Below, piece by piece: positions 25,687-34,282 of a stretch of DNA of 56,004 bases. Below the pieces are notes generated by a model. The model was not told the origin of the DNA. It searched no databases and was given only the letters and a program-made list of their open reading frames with translations. The position numbers and the translations under genes are program-made. Each line of letters opens with the position of its first letter. The first letter of the stretch is position 1. This DNA is from Clostridiales bacterium (lineage in GTDB: Bacteria; Bacillota; Clostridia; Clostridiales; Oxobacteraceae), in assembly GCA_030016385.1 (NCBI GenBank), contig JASEJN010000016.1:1-56004 (forward strand). The letters run 5' to 3'.

Positions 25687-26676
25687 TTAATCTATAATGC
25701 TTTTAAGGTCCCTGCCGTCTATTACATCCTCTATGGTGCCAGGACCATGCTTTGAGCTTAGAATTATTATCCTTTCAAAAATCCTGTTTTTTATTACGTC
25801 ATCTATGTACGGCCTTTTCAATACGTCATCGATCCCATCGCCATGTATTGTAGTCACCATGCGTATTCCGGCATTCATCGCTTCATATATAGCCTTTATG
25901 TCATCAATGCTCCCTATTTCATCTGTTGCGAGCACCTGCGGGGACATGGATCTTATCATCATTATGAGACCAGCCGATTTAGGGCATGCATCGAGTATAT
26001 CCGTTCTTATTCCCACATCATTCTGGGGGATGCCCAAGTAACACCCTGCCACCTCCGACCTTTCATCCACGAGGGAAACCTTAAGACCCTTGATTCCAGC
26101 TTTTTCATTGCCGGAACTTATCTGCCTTATCATATCCCTTAAAAGAGTGGTCTTCCCGCACTGCGGAGGTGAAATAATAATCGTGTTGTATATGTCATCT
26201 TTTTTCATTATATATTTCATGACGGAATCCGCCGCACCTATAACCTGCCTGGCAATCCTTATATTAAATCCCGATATATTTTTTAATGCTTTAATTTTGC
26301 CACCCTCAATGATACCCTTGCCTGCAATCCCCACCCTATGTCCTCCCTGCAGCGTTATATAGCCGCATTTAAGCTCTTCTTCAAGGGAATATACCGAATA
26401 GTTGCTCAAAAGCTGTATAGTCCTTTCGCAGTCGTCCTTTGAAACTATGTATGCATCCTTAATACTCCCTGGGATTCGGCCCTTAGGGGACAGCATATAA
26501 TCGGATCTTCCACAATTTATCATCAGGGGTTTACCGAGTCTGATCCTTATCTCTTCTAACTTATTTATATATTCTATGGGGGCGCTCATTATTATTTCCC
26601 CTATCCTCGGTGAAATGCTTGTAAGTATCTCATCTTTAAGTACTTTTACTATTTTGTTCCCTCTCATGCCATCCAA
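25687..26676 (-). CDS. spoIIIAA: Stage III sporulation protein AA (secretion-type ATPase)
   Basis: SpoIIIAA is the cytoplasmic ATPase of the SpoIIIA-SpoIIQ apparatus, related to type II/IV secretion ATPases. Walker A is SPPQCGKTTLLRDM (about residues 168-181), the VDERSEVAG segment follows, and the Walker B-like LATDEIGSIDD precedes a VTTIHGD histidine-box-like motif. The N-terminal domain carries IRIRLGKPL. The start is TTG 26676: GGAGG lies 10 nt upstream and the next in-frame ATG is 19 nt from it. It is the first gene of the operon, behind a SigE-type promoter. Confidence 0.95.
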   Translation of the reverse strand: MDGMRGNKIVKVLKDEILTSISPRIGEIIMSAPIEYINKLEEIRIRLGKPLMINCGRSDYMLSPKGRIPGSIKDAYIVSKDDCERTIQLLSNYSVYSLEEELKCGYITLQGGHRVGIAGKGIIEGGKIKALKNISGFNIRIARQVIGAADSVMKYIMKKDDIYNTIIISPPQCGKTTLLRDMIRQISSGNEKAGIKGLKVSLVDERSEVAGCYLGIPQNDVGIRTDILDACPKSAGLIMMIRSMSPQVLATDEIGSIDDIKAIYEAMNAGIRMVTTIHGDGIDDVLKRPYIDDVIKNRIFERIIILSSKHGPGTIEDVIDGRDLKSIID

Positions 26677-26704
26677 AACAACATGTCCTCCTTTCTTAAT
26701 ATAA

Positions 26705-26733
26705 ATAATATTTATCCGGCAGGTATAATATGC
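26705..26733 (-). promoter_or_regulatory. SigE-type promoter of the spoIIIA operon
   Basis: On the minus strand GCATATT (26727-26733) is followed after 14 nt by AATATTAT (26705-26712). The -35 is a perfect KMATATT match. The -10 fits ATAnnnT but lacks the leading C. The spacer equals those of the spoIIM and sigK promoters in this window, and spoIIIA is a SigE operon in B. subtilis. Confidence 0.5.
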
Positions 26734-26740
26734 AGGAAAT

Positions 26741-26801
26741 AAAATAATTTAATCGGCCAGGATTTTACAGGCAGTCAAATCCTGACCGATTAAATTATTT
26801 T
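26741..26801 (-). terminator. Long hairpin between the zinc-ribbon gene and spoIIIA
   Basis: The arms AAAATAATTTAATCGG... and ...CCGATTAAATTATTTT enclose inner pairing CCAGGATTT/AAATCCTG. The outer 16-nt arms equal those of the hairpin after recN at 8748. It ends just before the spoIIIA promoter, insulating that operon from upstream genes. Confidence 0.65.
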
Positions 26802-26805
26802 GTAT

Positions 26806-26847
26806 AAAAAAATTCCATTATTGATCGATCAATAATGGAATTTTTTT
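26806..26847. terminator. Perfect 42-nt palindrome, bidirectional terminator
   Basis: Seven A, TTCCATTATTGATC, its exact reverse complement and seven T form a perfect palindrome. It lies 31 nt after the stop of the zinc-ribbon gene and reads as a Rho-independent terminator on both strands. Confidence 0.8.
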
Positions 26848-26878
26848 ATGCAAGCAAACATATTCGCTTGTTTTTATT

Positions 26879-27292
26879 TTATTCTTCGATATCTTCGCCT
26901 TCACTGGTGTCGCCACAACATTCACATTCAAAATGAATCGGCTCATGGCAATTCGGACATATTATTTCTTCATCCTCATCTTCAAACAGCTCGCCATCAA
27001 GGTAAACTTTTTCATGGCAGTTGGGGCATTCTACCTCTATAAACCCGCTGTCGTCATCTTCCTTTTCCCTGCCGTTTACCTTATCTTCCACATCGGAAAG
27101 GTCCTGGTCCATGGCGTTTACGTATTCATTCAGCTCGGACTGTGCGCTTTCCAGATCATCGATGGCTTCGGCAATATCCCCGAGTACATCGACTATGGAC
27201 CTCAGTACTTTTCCTTCCTTTGTATCTTCCTTAATATCCAGTCCGTCTGCTAATCCTCTGACATATGATACTTTTTGTCCTATTGTTTGCAT
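26879..27292 (-). CDS. CD1247 N-terminal-domain zinc-ribbon protein
   Basis: A 137-residue acidic protein. The N-terminal helical domain (QKVSYVRGLADGLDI, with a following heptad-like acidic helix) matches the CD1247 N-terminal domain family of Clostridia. The C-terminal half has a zinc-ribbon with CPNC pairs about 23 residues apart, followed by a CECC cluster, suggesting one or two bound metals. No function is established. It follows efp by 18 nt and ends before two terminators. Confidence 0.8.
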   Translation of the reverse strand: MQTIGQKVSYVRGLADGLDIKEDTKEGKVLRSIVDVLGDIAEAIDDLESAQSELNEYVNAMDQDLSDVEDKVNGREKEDDDSGFIEVECPNCHEKVYLDGELFEDEDEEIICPNCHEPIHFECECCGDTSEGEDIEE

Positions 27293-27310
27293 ATTACACC
27301 TCCGTTTAAA

Positions 27311-27868
27311 TCATGCTCTTTCCATATATTCTCCAGTTCTTGTATCTATTCTTATCTTATCGCCTGTATTTACGAACAAAGGCACCATTATTTCAGCACC
27401 GGTTTCAACGGTTGCGGGCTTTAGCGTATTGGTAGCTGTATCTCCCCTTACGCCGGGTTCCGTATGAGTTACCTCAAGCACAACAAAATTAGGCGGTTCT
27501 ACCGAAAATGCCTCGCCTTTATAGAACCTTATAATTGCATTGTCATTTTCTTTGAGAAATTTTACAGCATCTTCGACTGTGCTTTTGTTTAAAGGTATTT
27601 GTTCGTATGTATCAAGGTCCATGAAGTAATAAAGATTTCCGTCATTGTAAAGATACTGCATCTCTTTCCTTTCGATAACTGCTTCCTGAAATTTCTCTGT
27701 TGGATTGAAAGTTTTCTCAAGTACGGCGCCGTTTATGACATTTTTAACCTTCGTCCTTACAAAAGCCGCACCCTTGCCCGGTTTTACATGCTGAAAATCG
27801 ACGATGACGTATACCTGCCCATCCAGCTCAAATGTAGTCCCTTTTCTAAATTCTCCTGCTGATATCAT
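27311..27868 (-). CDS. efp: Elongation factor P
   Basis: EF-P relieves ribosome stalling at polyproline stretches. The 185-residue protein has the KOW-like N-terminal domain with the modifiable tip loop [14 protein letters not shown], the central [10 protein letters not shown] region, and the OB C-terminal domain ending TGEYMERA. The tip residue is lysine, as in most Firmicutes. ATG 27868 follows GGAGGGA. It lies downstream of an M24 peptidase, the common pepQ/papA-efp pairing. Confidence 0.96.
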   Translation of the reverse strand: MISAGEFRKGTTFELDGQVYVIVDFQHVKPGKGAAFVRTKVKNVINGAVLEKTFNPTEKFQEAVIERKEMQYLYNDGNLYYFMDLDTYEQIPLNKSTVEDAVKFLKENDNAIIRFYKGEAFSVEPPNFVVLEVTHTEPGVRGDTATNTLKPATVETGAEIMVPLFVNTGDKIRIDTRTGEYMERA

Positions 27869-27983
27869 TTATATTATTCCCTCCATAAAACTCATGTTTA
27901 TATTAAAAATATCACATTAATATTTTACCTTAATTTATTATTATAATTCTGATATTCGAAACTATATTTTATTCAACCGATGC

Positions 27984-29057
27984 TCAATCAAGTTCAATAA
28001 GCTTTTTATCAGACTTTGATATTACATCGCAGCCATCTTCAGTTACAAGCACAAGATCTTCTATCCTGACTCCGCCAAAATCCGGCAGGTATATGCCAGG
28101 TTCGTCCGTTATAACCATTCCGGCCCTTAATGTTTCATTTCCTGTTTTAGATACCCTTGGAAGTTCGTGTATCTCCATTCCCACACCATGTCCAAGTCCA
28201 TGGCCGAAATTCTTTCCATAACCGTGATCCCCAATAATGTCCCTTGCAACCTTATCAAGGTCCGATGTTAAAATACCAGGTTTAACATCTTTTAAAACCT
28301 CTTCATTGGCATGCAAAACTATATCGTATATTTCCTTCTGCTTTTGAGAAGCCTTTCCTATTACTATAGTCCTCGTCATATCCGAACAATATCCATTGTA
28401 TATACATCCATAATCGAGAGTCAGAAAATCTCCTGCATTAATAATCTTTTGAGTTGCAGTACCATGCGGAAGCGACGATCTCTTTCCGGATGCTACTATC
28501 GATGGGAACGAAAGGGCCGATGCGCCTTCCTTTCTCATGAAAAACTCGAGCTCAATGCCTACATCATATTCAGACATGCCTGCTTTTATAAACTTAAGCA
28601 TATGTAAAAATGCATCATCTGCAATTTTTGCCGCACTTCTGATATTTTCGATCTCATTTTCGTCTTTAATCTGCCTTTGCTTTTCAATAACGCGATTTAA
28701 TGGCACAAACTCAACTTCAGGCATCAAAGAGCGAAGCTTATCATACATGTTGTATGTCATATAGTTTTCCTCAAAACCAAGCTTCTTTATTCTAAGAGAT
28801 GCTACAGCATCTTTTATGAAACTGTAAATATCCGTCCTGTACTCTTTCACTTCAAAATCTTCAACCTGCATTTTCGCCTGTTCCGTGTACCTCGAATCTG
28901 TAATGAACAATGCATTTTCATAAGTTATGATCGCGTAGCTTTCATTCCCTGTGAAATAGCTCAAATAGTTCCTGTTCGCATCGTTATATACAAGGGCACC
29001 GTCTATGCCCATCGATTTTAGTGTTTCCTTAAACTTTTCCAGCCTTTTATTTTTCAC
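27984..29057 (-). CDS. M24 family aminopeptidase (Xaa-Pro type)
   Basis: A metallopeptidase of the Xaa-Pro aminopeptidase/PepQ group. The creatinase-like N-terminal domain runs to about residue 125. The pita-bread catalytic domain shows all five metal ligands: D in LTLDYGCIYNGYCSDMTRT, H in GHGLGHGVGMEIHE, E in VITDEPGIY and E in GVRIEDLVLV. The GTG at 29057 is preferred, with GGAGG 7 nt upstream, over an ATG ten codons earlier without an SD. 357 residues. It precedes efp, a very common pairing in Firmicutes, and may supply proline from proline-rich peptides. Confidence 0.92.
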   Translation of the reverse strand: MKNKRLEKFKETLKSMGIDGALVYNDANRNYLSYFTGNESYAIITYENALFITDSRYTEQAKMQVEDFEVKEYRTDIYSFIKDAVASLRIKKLGFEENYMTYNMYDKLRSLMPEVEFVPLNRVIEKQRQIKDENEIENIRSAAKIADDAFLHMLKFIKAGMSEYDVGIELEFFMRKEGASALSFPSIVASGKRSSLPHGTATQKIINAGDFLTLDYGCIYNGYCSDMTRTIVIGKASQKQKEIYDIVLHANEEVLKDVKPGILTSDLDKVARDIIGDHGYGKNFGHGLGHGVGMEIHELPRVSKTGNETLRAGMVITDEPGIYLPDFGGVRIEDLVLVTEDGCDVISKSDKKLIELD

Positions 29058-29122
29058 TATATTACCTCCATATAATAAAATGTCCAAATGTTATTTTACC
29101 AGAACCCATATGCATTTATCAA

Positions 29123-29983
29123 TCATTTTTTATGCAGCATGCTTTCATAAATTGTTTTTAATTTCAAAGCATCTTCAGCCATAGTTTTCATGGATTCGCA
29201 TATGATTACGGAGCACATATCGTATTCGATTAAAAGTTCCGCAAGAGGATCGAATTCAGGTCCAAACTGGGTATCTGCAAGTGTCCAGTGCTTTTTTTCG
29301 CCTGCTTTGGTATATTCTATCCTGCTGAAATGGCAGTGTATGTTTTTTAACCTGTATTCCCCAAGCCTGTCTTTTATTGTATCGAGAACTCTCCTGTAAT
29401 CATCCTTATTTTTAAGGCATCCCTGGCCTAAAGCGTTTACATGCCCGAAATCTATTGTGGGAATAATCCTTTCATCTATACTGCAAAGCTCCATTATCTC
29501 ATCCATGCTGCCAAGCTGATTTTTCTTGCCCATAGTTTCAGGGCATACGAGCACATCGTCCAATTGCATCTCTTTCAGCGCATCCAAAGCCCTTCTTAAT
29601 GTTTTTTTGGCAGTATCCATTGCAAGGGATCTGTCAATTTTAGCGCAGGACCCCGGGTGGACAACAACTACCTTTGCCCCCATCCATTGCGCAACTTTAG
29701 CGGAATTAACTATATAATCAATAGAGTTTTCTAATTTTTGCTTCTCCTGACTTGCCAGGTTTATATAATAAGGAGCATGTATGCTCACTTCTATATTGAA
29801 CTTTTTTGCGTTCCTTCCTATTTCCTTAGCCCTTTCCTCGCCTATGTTTACGCCTCTGCTGCAAGGGTATTCATATGCATCAAGCCCCATGTTATGGATC
29901 CACTCCGGTGCTTCGGACGAAGACTTATGTCCCTGCCTGTAAAACAAATCGGAATTACCCGCAGGGCCGAATTTAACTGACAT
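29123..29983 (-). CDS. TIM-barrel protein, endonuclease IV/sugar isomerase-like
   Basis: A 286-residue protein of the AP endonuclease IV/xylose isomerase-like TIM-barrel superfamily. Metal-ligand positions are visible: EVSIHAPYYINLAS, VVVVHPGSC, VLVCPETMGKK, IPTIDFGHVNA, KNIHCHFSRIEY and VIICESMK. These resemble the His/Glu/Asp set of Nfo-type enzymes, so a metal-dependent endonuclease or a sugar isomerase are both possible. A full set of Nfo DNA-binding loops is not evident. ATG 29983 follows AAAGGGGTG. It is separated from the pilus operon by repeat sequences. Confidence 0.8.
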   Translation of the reverse strand: MSVKFGPAGNSDLFYRQGHKSSSEAPEWIHNMGLDAYEYPCSRGVNIGEERAKEIGRNAKKFNIEVSIHAPYYINLASQEKQKLENSIDYIVNSAKVAQWMGAKVVVVHPGSCAKIDRSLAMDTAKKTLRRALDALKEMQLDDVLVCPETMGKKNQLGSMDEIMELCSIDERIIPTIDFGHVNALGQGCLKNKDDYRRVLDTIKDRLGEYRLKNIHCHFSRIEYTKAGEKKHWTLADTQFGPEFDPLAELLIEYDMCSVIICESMKTMAEDALKLKTIYESMLHKK

Positions 29984-30114
29984 AAAAGCACCCCTTTCAA
30001 AACAAATTTAGCCTGGCTTTTCACCAGACCTTGGCCAAACCGGTATTATGAATCATGTCCAAATAAATAATACCATACAGCCCCCTATATGTACAGACTT
30101 AAAAAAACAACAGG

Positions 30115-30145
30115 GTACATATTTTATATTCGAATAATATATACC
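30115..30145. repeat. Short dispersed AT-rich repeat, copy B
   Basis: GTACATATTTTATATTCGAA and the following TAATATATACC. It lies directly beside the half MITE at 30149 in the spacer after pilO. Confidence 0.5.
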
Positions 30146-30148
30146 TTA

Positions 30149-30198
30149 CTTCGATCCGTAAATATGAGCTTAGGTTATTTTGAACACTCATTTGCTAG
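30149..30198. mobile_element. MITE-like repeat, truncated half copy
   Basis: CTTCGATCCGTAAATATGAG and the following TTAGGTTATTTTGAACACTC match the left half of the full copies at 12121, 35971 and 46295. The right half is missing, and the sequence stops 2-3 nt before the pilO stop codon. Confidence 0.7.
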
Positions 30199-30200
30199 AT

Positions 30201-30839
30201 TCAGTTGAATAAATCTTTTTTACCAGTGTTTATCCCCATAAAAGGATATTTAACCGGCTCGTAAGGATTGCCCTGCTTGAGATACGGGCATGAAATATCA
30301 AAATCGGCAATAATACTGCTGGTATTCCGATCTTTATTCATCACAACCTTATCGATAGACAGCTTTCTTTCATTATTCTCAATCTTGCCCATAAGAAATA
30401 TCATATCATCATAGGTGCCTGATACTGAAAAATTTACAGGTGCAAAGAGCACCTTTGACGTCTTGTTCTGAATTTTATTGTTTCTGTCAGTCTGATTATT
30501 CTCTTCTGTAAAACTTATCTTTACTATTCTGCAGTTTGAGGACAAAATAATACTATTTATATCCATAATTATTTCAGGATATCTTACAGTATCAGGTATA
30601 ATATTTTGCGATTCAGAATTTTTTTTTGTTAATTCATCCACCTGATTTTTGAGCTTTGCAATATTTTTTTGCTGGCTTTTTAGGGTAAGCAGATTATCCA
30701 TATCATTTTTATATGTTTTTAAAGCATCATTATATCTTTTAATCTGTGGTCCTGTCCCATATTTACATATTAAGAAGAATGACGCAAAAGCGGCCAATAT
30801 TATAAGCAAAATTTTCTCTCTTAAAGATAAACTGTTCAA
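30201..30839 (-). CDS. pilO: Type IV pilus alignment protein PilO-like
   Basis: PilO pairs with PilN to link the inner-membrane platform of type IV pili. This 212-residue protein has a single N-terminal membrane helix (EKILLIILAAFASFFLICKY), a coiled-coil stretch (about residues 40-80) and a ferredoxin-like domain. The start is TTG 30839, directly after the pilN stop, suggesting coupling. It is the last gene of the pilus operon. Confidence 0.85.
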   Translation of the reverse strand: MNSLSLREKILLIILAAFASFFLICKYGTGPQIKRYNDALKTYKNDMDNLLTLKSQQKNIAKLKNQVDELTKKNSESQNIIPDTVRYPEIIMDINSIILSSNCRIVKISFTEENNQTDRNNKIQNKTSKVLFAPVNFSVSGTYDDMIFLMGKIENNERKLSIDKVVMNKDRNTSSIIADFDISCPYLKQGNPYEPVKYPFMGINTGKKDLFN

Positions 30840-31391
30840 TTACCGCACCACTCTTTCCGCCTTTATCAATTTTACTTTGATACCAAATCTGTAATCCTGT
30901 GAAGTATCTTCCAAAGGCACGATGTCGTCTATCTTTAATATATCAAAATATCCCGAACCTTCAATATTGGCAATGAATACAGCTATTGCCTCAGGATTTT
31001 TTGAAGTACACTGCATTATAATCGCATCGTCTGAAAGTTCCAGGGAATTAACGGATACATAAGTAGGAAGCATAGATGACAATTTTTTCATGACATCTGT
31101 CCATTTTATCTGCCCCTTTAAATAACTGCCTACAATACTATCATGGGTCACAAGAACATTTTTTTCTTCATTGAGCTTTTTTATTTCGTCAGATATATAT
31201 GAGAGATTCGAAATCTCCCCTTCGATTTTTTTATTCTTCGCATATTGCTTTAATGTAAGGTACATCGGTATATATATAGTTCCGGCTATTATAAGTAAAA
31301 CGCATGAAAAACAAAATAAGGCAATAAGCATGTTCTTCCTTTTTCTTTTAGCTATCTTAAACTCTTGAGGGATTAAATTAAGATTATTCAT
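30840..31391 (-). CDS. pilN: Type IV pilus assembly protein PilN-like
   Basis: PilN binds PilM through its cytoplasmic N-terminus; the motif NLNLIPQEF, the PilM-binding sequence, is present at the start. One membrane helix follows (MLIALFCFSCVLLIIAGTIY), then a coiled coil and a Fimbrial_AP-like domain. 183 residues. It starts 4 nt after pilM ends, with AAGGAGGAA upstream. Confidence 0.9.
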   Translation of the reverse strand: MNNLNLIPQEFKIAKRKRKNMLIALFCFSCVLLIIAGTIYIPMYLTLKQYAKNKKIEGEISNLSYISDEIKKLNEEKNVLVTHDSIVGSYLKGQIKWTDVMKKLSSMLPTYVSVNSLELSDDAIIMQCTSKNPEAIAVFIANIEGSGYFDILKIDDIVPLEDTSQDYRFGIKVKLIKAERVVR

Positions 31392-31395
31392 TTTG

Positions 31396-32343
31396 TCAAT
31401 TCCTCCTTAAAAGCAAGCTTATGCAGTTGATATATAGATAGAGCTTTTCTTTAAGCCCTTCATCGATTCCTCTTATACCATGGAGAAGTTCCGGACCAAG
31501 TAGCTTTACATCTGATCTTGTGTTTCTTTTAATATAATCTGCCATGCCTTTTATGCCCGCGCCTTCGCCATACAAATATATAGAATCAATTTTCCTGTTA
31601 TAACTGTTTGAAATATAAAAATTGATAACCTTCATCATGTTATCTATCAATTGGTCTGCCAAATATTTAGCACTGCAATCGGCGGTGTAGGTGCCAAAAT
31701 CACCTGTATCGATCTGCCTTTCAAGAAATAGGTTCCCATTTTGTATAAGTGTAACTGATATTGAATTATAACCCATATCTGCCGTGGCAATTGTTTTATT
31801 TTCAGCAAATTCCCCGCTGCCCGCAAAAATTCTTGATATGCTGTCCGCAAAAAGATCTATGAACTTAAGTTTAAGGCCAAGGCCTTTTGCAAGCGCCATA
31901 TATCCTTCGACCTTTTTCTTGGGTACTGCAGCGACTAAAACATCGAGCATCTTACCGTTTGATGTTTCGCCCTTTTCAATTGTTTTGGAATCTATTGCGT
32001 ATTCATCGGTATTTATCGGAAGATATTGCTGTATCTCGAGTCTTGCTGCTTTTTTGACCTGTTTTTCAGTCATATGAGGAAGTTCAATATGTCTGGTCAC
32101 AATATCCTTTCCGCCTATGCCTGTAATCATACTGTTTGCCTTTATACTTTTTCCCTTCATAAAACCCGAAATTACTTCGGTAATGCTTTTTATATCGTTA
32201 ATGCATCCATCATATACCGCAGCCCTCGGGGTACCAAGCATGGCATATTCTTTAACGTCAGCCCCGCTTTTTAAACTGCTGCCATATACGGCTTTTATAA
32301 ATTTGCTTCCTATATCCAGTGCAAGAACATTTTTCCCAAACAA
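31396..32343 (-). CDS. pilM: Type IV pilus assembly ATPase PilM
   Basis: PilM is a cytoplasmic actin-like protein that recruits the pilus platform through PilN. It has the actin-fold phosphate-1 motif LALDIGSKFIKA, the interdomain GIGGKDIVTRHIELP segment, a second phosphate loop (TADMGYNSISVTLI) and the adenosine motif LYGEGAGIKGMADY. The frame is open from a GTG at 32352, but AAGGAG overlaps that codon. The TTG at 32343 (8-nt spacing) fits better and gives 315 residues. Confidence 0.9.
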   Translation of the reverse strand: MFGKNVLALDIGSKFIKAVYGSSLKSGADVKEYAMLGTPRAAVYDGCINDIKSITEVISGFMKGKSIKANSMITGIGGKDIVTRHIELPHMTEKQVKKAARLEIQQYLPINTDEYAIDSKTIEKGETSNGKMLDVLVAAVPKKKVEGYMALAKGLGLKLKFIDLFADSISRIFAGSGEFAENKTIATADMGYNSISVTLIQNGNLFLERQIDTGDFGTYTADCSAKYLADQLIDNMMKVINFYISNSYNRKIDSIYLYGEGAGIKGMADYIKRNTRSDVKLLGPELLHGIRGIDEGLKEKLYLYINCISLLLRRN

Positions 32344-32416
32344 CAAAACCACTCCTTAGTTTTCATCCCATTTAATGCTTTTCATGAAGGTTAAAAAATC
32401 GGATGTTCCTCTATTC

Positions 32417-33103
32417 TCAATGGATGGATATGGCATTTAAAGAATATTCATCAAGATCGATATAAGGATTCAAATCTGCATCGAATTTCAATATATCATT
32501 TAATTCGGGAATTTTATATGATGCATTTATCTTCTTGACCGATTTCCCATAGTATCCTTTCGATGATACATTTATTTTTTTATCCTGATAGATAGTATTT
32601 GGATTATTTATGGTAATTTTATAATACGTCTTGATCTTGTTCCGCAATGTAAAATCGTATGCATCTGTGCCGCTACTTTCAGTATCGCTTTCTGAATCAA
32701 TCTGCTCTTTGAAGTCTCCCTGTATATAATTCTGCATTATATTTGCTAAAATACCATCAGCTTCATTTGCATCGATGTATGAATAAATACTGTCTTTTAT
32801 TGCCTCCTCCGAATCGGCATCTGAAGATGAGGCACTTTGTATGGCATTGTTTATGACCTTCCTTAAAATAGAGTTTTCGTCATTTAAAGAATCATGGATT
32901 ATCTCTTTAATCCCATGCTCAAGCATTGGTACAGCCCTTTCCATACCGGCTTCGGCGATATATGAGGCAGCTTTGGAATCCTGATATATTCTAGACATTA
33001 AGACCTCACTCAAAGTTACGCCTGTGAGGGAAACCGCGAGTATTGTTATTACGGACATCAGTATTAAAACAAGTATGAGGGCAGAACCCTTGTTATTTTT
33101 CAA
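32417..33103 (-). CDS. PilX-like minor pilin/pilus assembly protein
   Basis: A 228-residue protein with the N-terminus NNKGSALILVLILMSVITIL, followed by LTGVTLSEVLMSRIYQDSKA and the AAGME-like YIAEAGMERA. This layout is typical of PilX_N proteins, which lack a strict prepilin glutamate at position 5. The rest is hydrophilic and extracellular. The start is TTG 33103 with GGAAGCG 7 nt upstream. It belongs to the minor pilin set and may help initiate or present the pilus tip. Confidence 0.8.
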   Translation of the reverse strand: MKNNKGSALILVLILMSVITILAVSLTGVTLSEVLMSRIYQDSKAASYIAEAGMERAVPMLEHGIKEIIHDSLNDENSILRKVINNAIQSASSSDADSEEAIKDSIYSYIDANEADGILANIMQNYIQGDFKEQIDSESDTESSGTDAYDFTLRNKIKTYYKITINNPNTIYQDKKINVSSKGYYGKSVKKINASYKIPELNDILKFDADLNPYIDLDEYSLNAISIH

Positions 33104-33133
33104 ATATATTCGCTTCCTTTTTAAAAACCGTAT

Positions 33134-33168
33134 GCCATATTTATATTTGAAGAATATTATATATACAC
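33134..33168. repeat. Short dispersed AT-rich repeat, copy C
   Basis: GCCATATTTATATTTGAAGA and the following ATATTATATATACAC lie in the 93-nt gap between two minor pilin genes. Confidence 0.45.
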
Positions 33169-33196
33169 TTTCATATGCCTGGTACCCTTCTGCGAA

Positions 33197-33757
33197 TCAA
33201 TTTTCAAGCCTTGGATATACAGCCTGGAGCATATTAAAGCTCGTACCTGCATCATCATCTTTTGTTCTGATGTTTATGGTCAGGATGCTGTCTCCCGTTT
33301 CCGGATATTTATATTCGAACAAAATATCGTCGATATTATTTATTATTTTATTTCTTCCTTTTTCATATTTTGAAACCAATTTGCCTTTATTATCATATGT
33401 CTCGCTATATTTGATTCTGCTTAATATTTTTTTGCTCTGTGAATCATATACCCATTTCACAGTCACACATGTATATTCGGTATTCGATTCCTTTTTTCTT
33501 ATTTCAAGTATGGATTTCTGCAACCCGTCCTCTTTTAAATCGACGACACTCACCATATCGGGGCTTGACATCTTTACTTCCATTTGTATTTCATCCATGG
33601 CATGCCGCGCATCCTGCTGTATCCGCCAGTTCGAGTTATCCTTTTTATATGAGTTTATAGAGCTTGAAAAAATACCTTCAACAGTAACGCCCACTATGGC
33701 CATTATGGCAAGGGCAACTATTAATTCTATAAGTGTGAAACCTCTGTTTGTTTTCAT
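33197..33757 (-). CDS. Prepilin-type minor pilin (PilW/GspJ-like)
   Basis: A 186-residue prepilin. The leader MKTNRG is cut before FTLIELIVALAIMAIVGVTV, with the required Glu at mature position 5. The soluble domain carries RIQQDARHAMDEIQMEVK, characteristic of the PilW/GspJ group. It starts 3 nt after the previous minor pilin stops. It probably sits in the pilus tip complex. Confidence 0.85.
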   Translation of the reverse strand: MKTNRGFTLIELIVALAIMAIVGVTVEGIFSSSINSYKKDNSNWRIQQDARHAMDEIQMEVKMSSPDMVSVVDLKEDGLQKSILEIRKKESNTEYTCVTVKWVYDSQSKKILSRIKYSETYDNKGKLVSKYEKGRNKIINNIDDILFEYKYPETGDSILTINIRTKDDDAGTSFNMLQAVYPRLEN

Positions 33758-33760
33758 ATA

Positions 33761-34273
33761 TTAGCTGCCGCTCCTCAATGAAATAAAATTTACCTTGCCT
33801 GCGTCTTTGTCTACCCTGTTCCAAACCATAACGTTAATCTCTACAACCTCATCATGCTCTTTTAAATCTAAAACTATCTTTATTGCATAATTATATTTTT
33901 TATCAGCGTACGAATTTACCGCCGCAAAATCTTCATCTACATAACGGTTGATTTTTCGGACAGCATTATCAGGCTTCAAGCAATCGATTAAGTTTGTCCC
34001 ATCGTGTGAATTATAATAAAAGTAAAATACCGTCGTATAGCCATTCTGTCCGGGAGTCACATCTTTTGATTCAACTGCACCTATACCCTTATCGCTTTTG
34101 TAAATTTCCATGGCGCTTTCGGCGATCGATACGGTTTCAGTCCGCCTCTTCGCGATCATGTTATTGTTGAAGGAAACAGAAAAAAGCCCCATCAAAGGCA
34201 CTGCTATAATTCCGAGTATAGCTATAGAAACCACAAGTTCTATCAATGTAAACCCCTTATTAAACGATTTCAA
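33761..34273 (-). CDS. Prepilin-type minor pilin (PilV/GspI-like)
   Basis: A 170-residue prepilin with leader KSFNKG and mature start FTLIELVVSIAILGIIAVP. A GTG at 34282 is in frame, but the TTG at 34273 has AGGTGAT at a normal distance and gives the common short leader. The soluble part contains SIAESAMEIYKSDKG, a PilV-type segment. It lies directly after the GspH-like gene. Confidence 0.82.
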   Translation of the reverse strand: MKSFNKGFTLIELVVSIAILGIIAVPLMGLFSVSFNNNMIAKRRTETVSIAESAMEIYKSDKGIGAVESKDVTPGQNGYTTVFYFYYNSHDGTNLIDCLKPDNAVRKINRYVDEDFAAVNSYADKKYNYAIKIVLDLKEHDEVVEINVMVWNRVDKDAGKVNFISLRSGS

Positions 34274-34282
34274 TAATATCAC

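Noticed and set aside
33024..33764. Long plus-strand open frame (over 240 codons) opposite the minor pilin genes
   Set aside because: The minus-strand frames there have clear prepilin signatures; the plus frame has only AT-biased hydrophobic residues and no ribosome-binding site.
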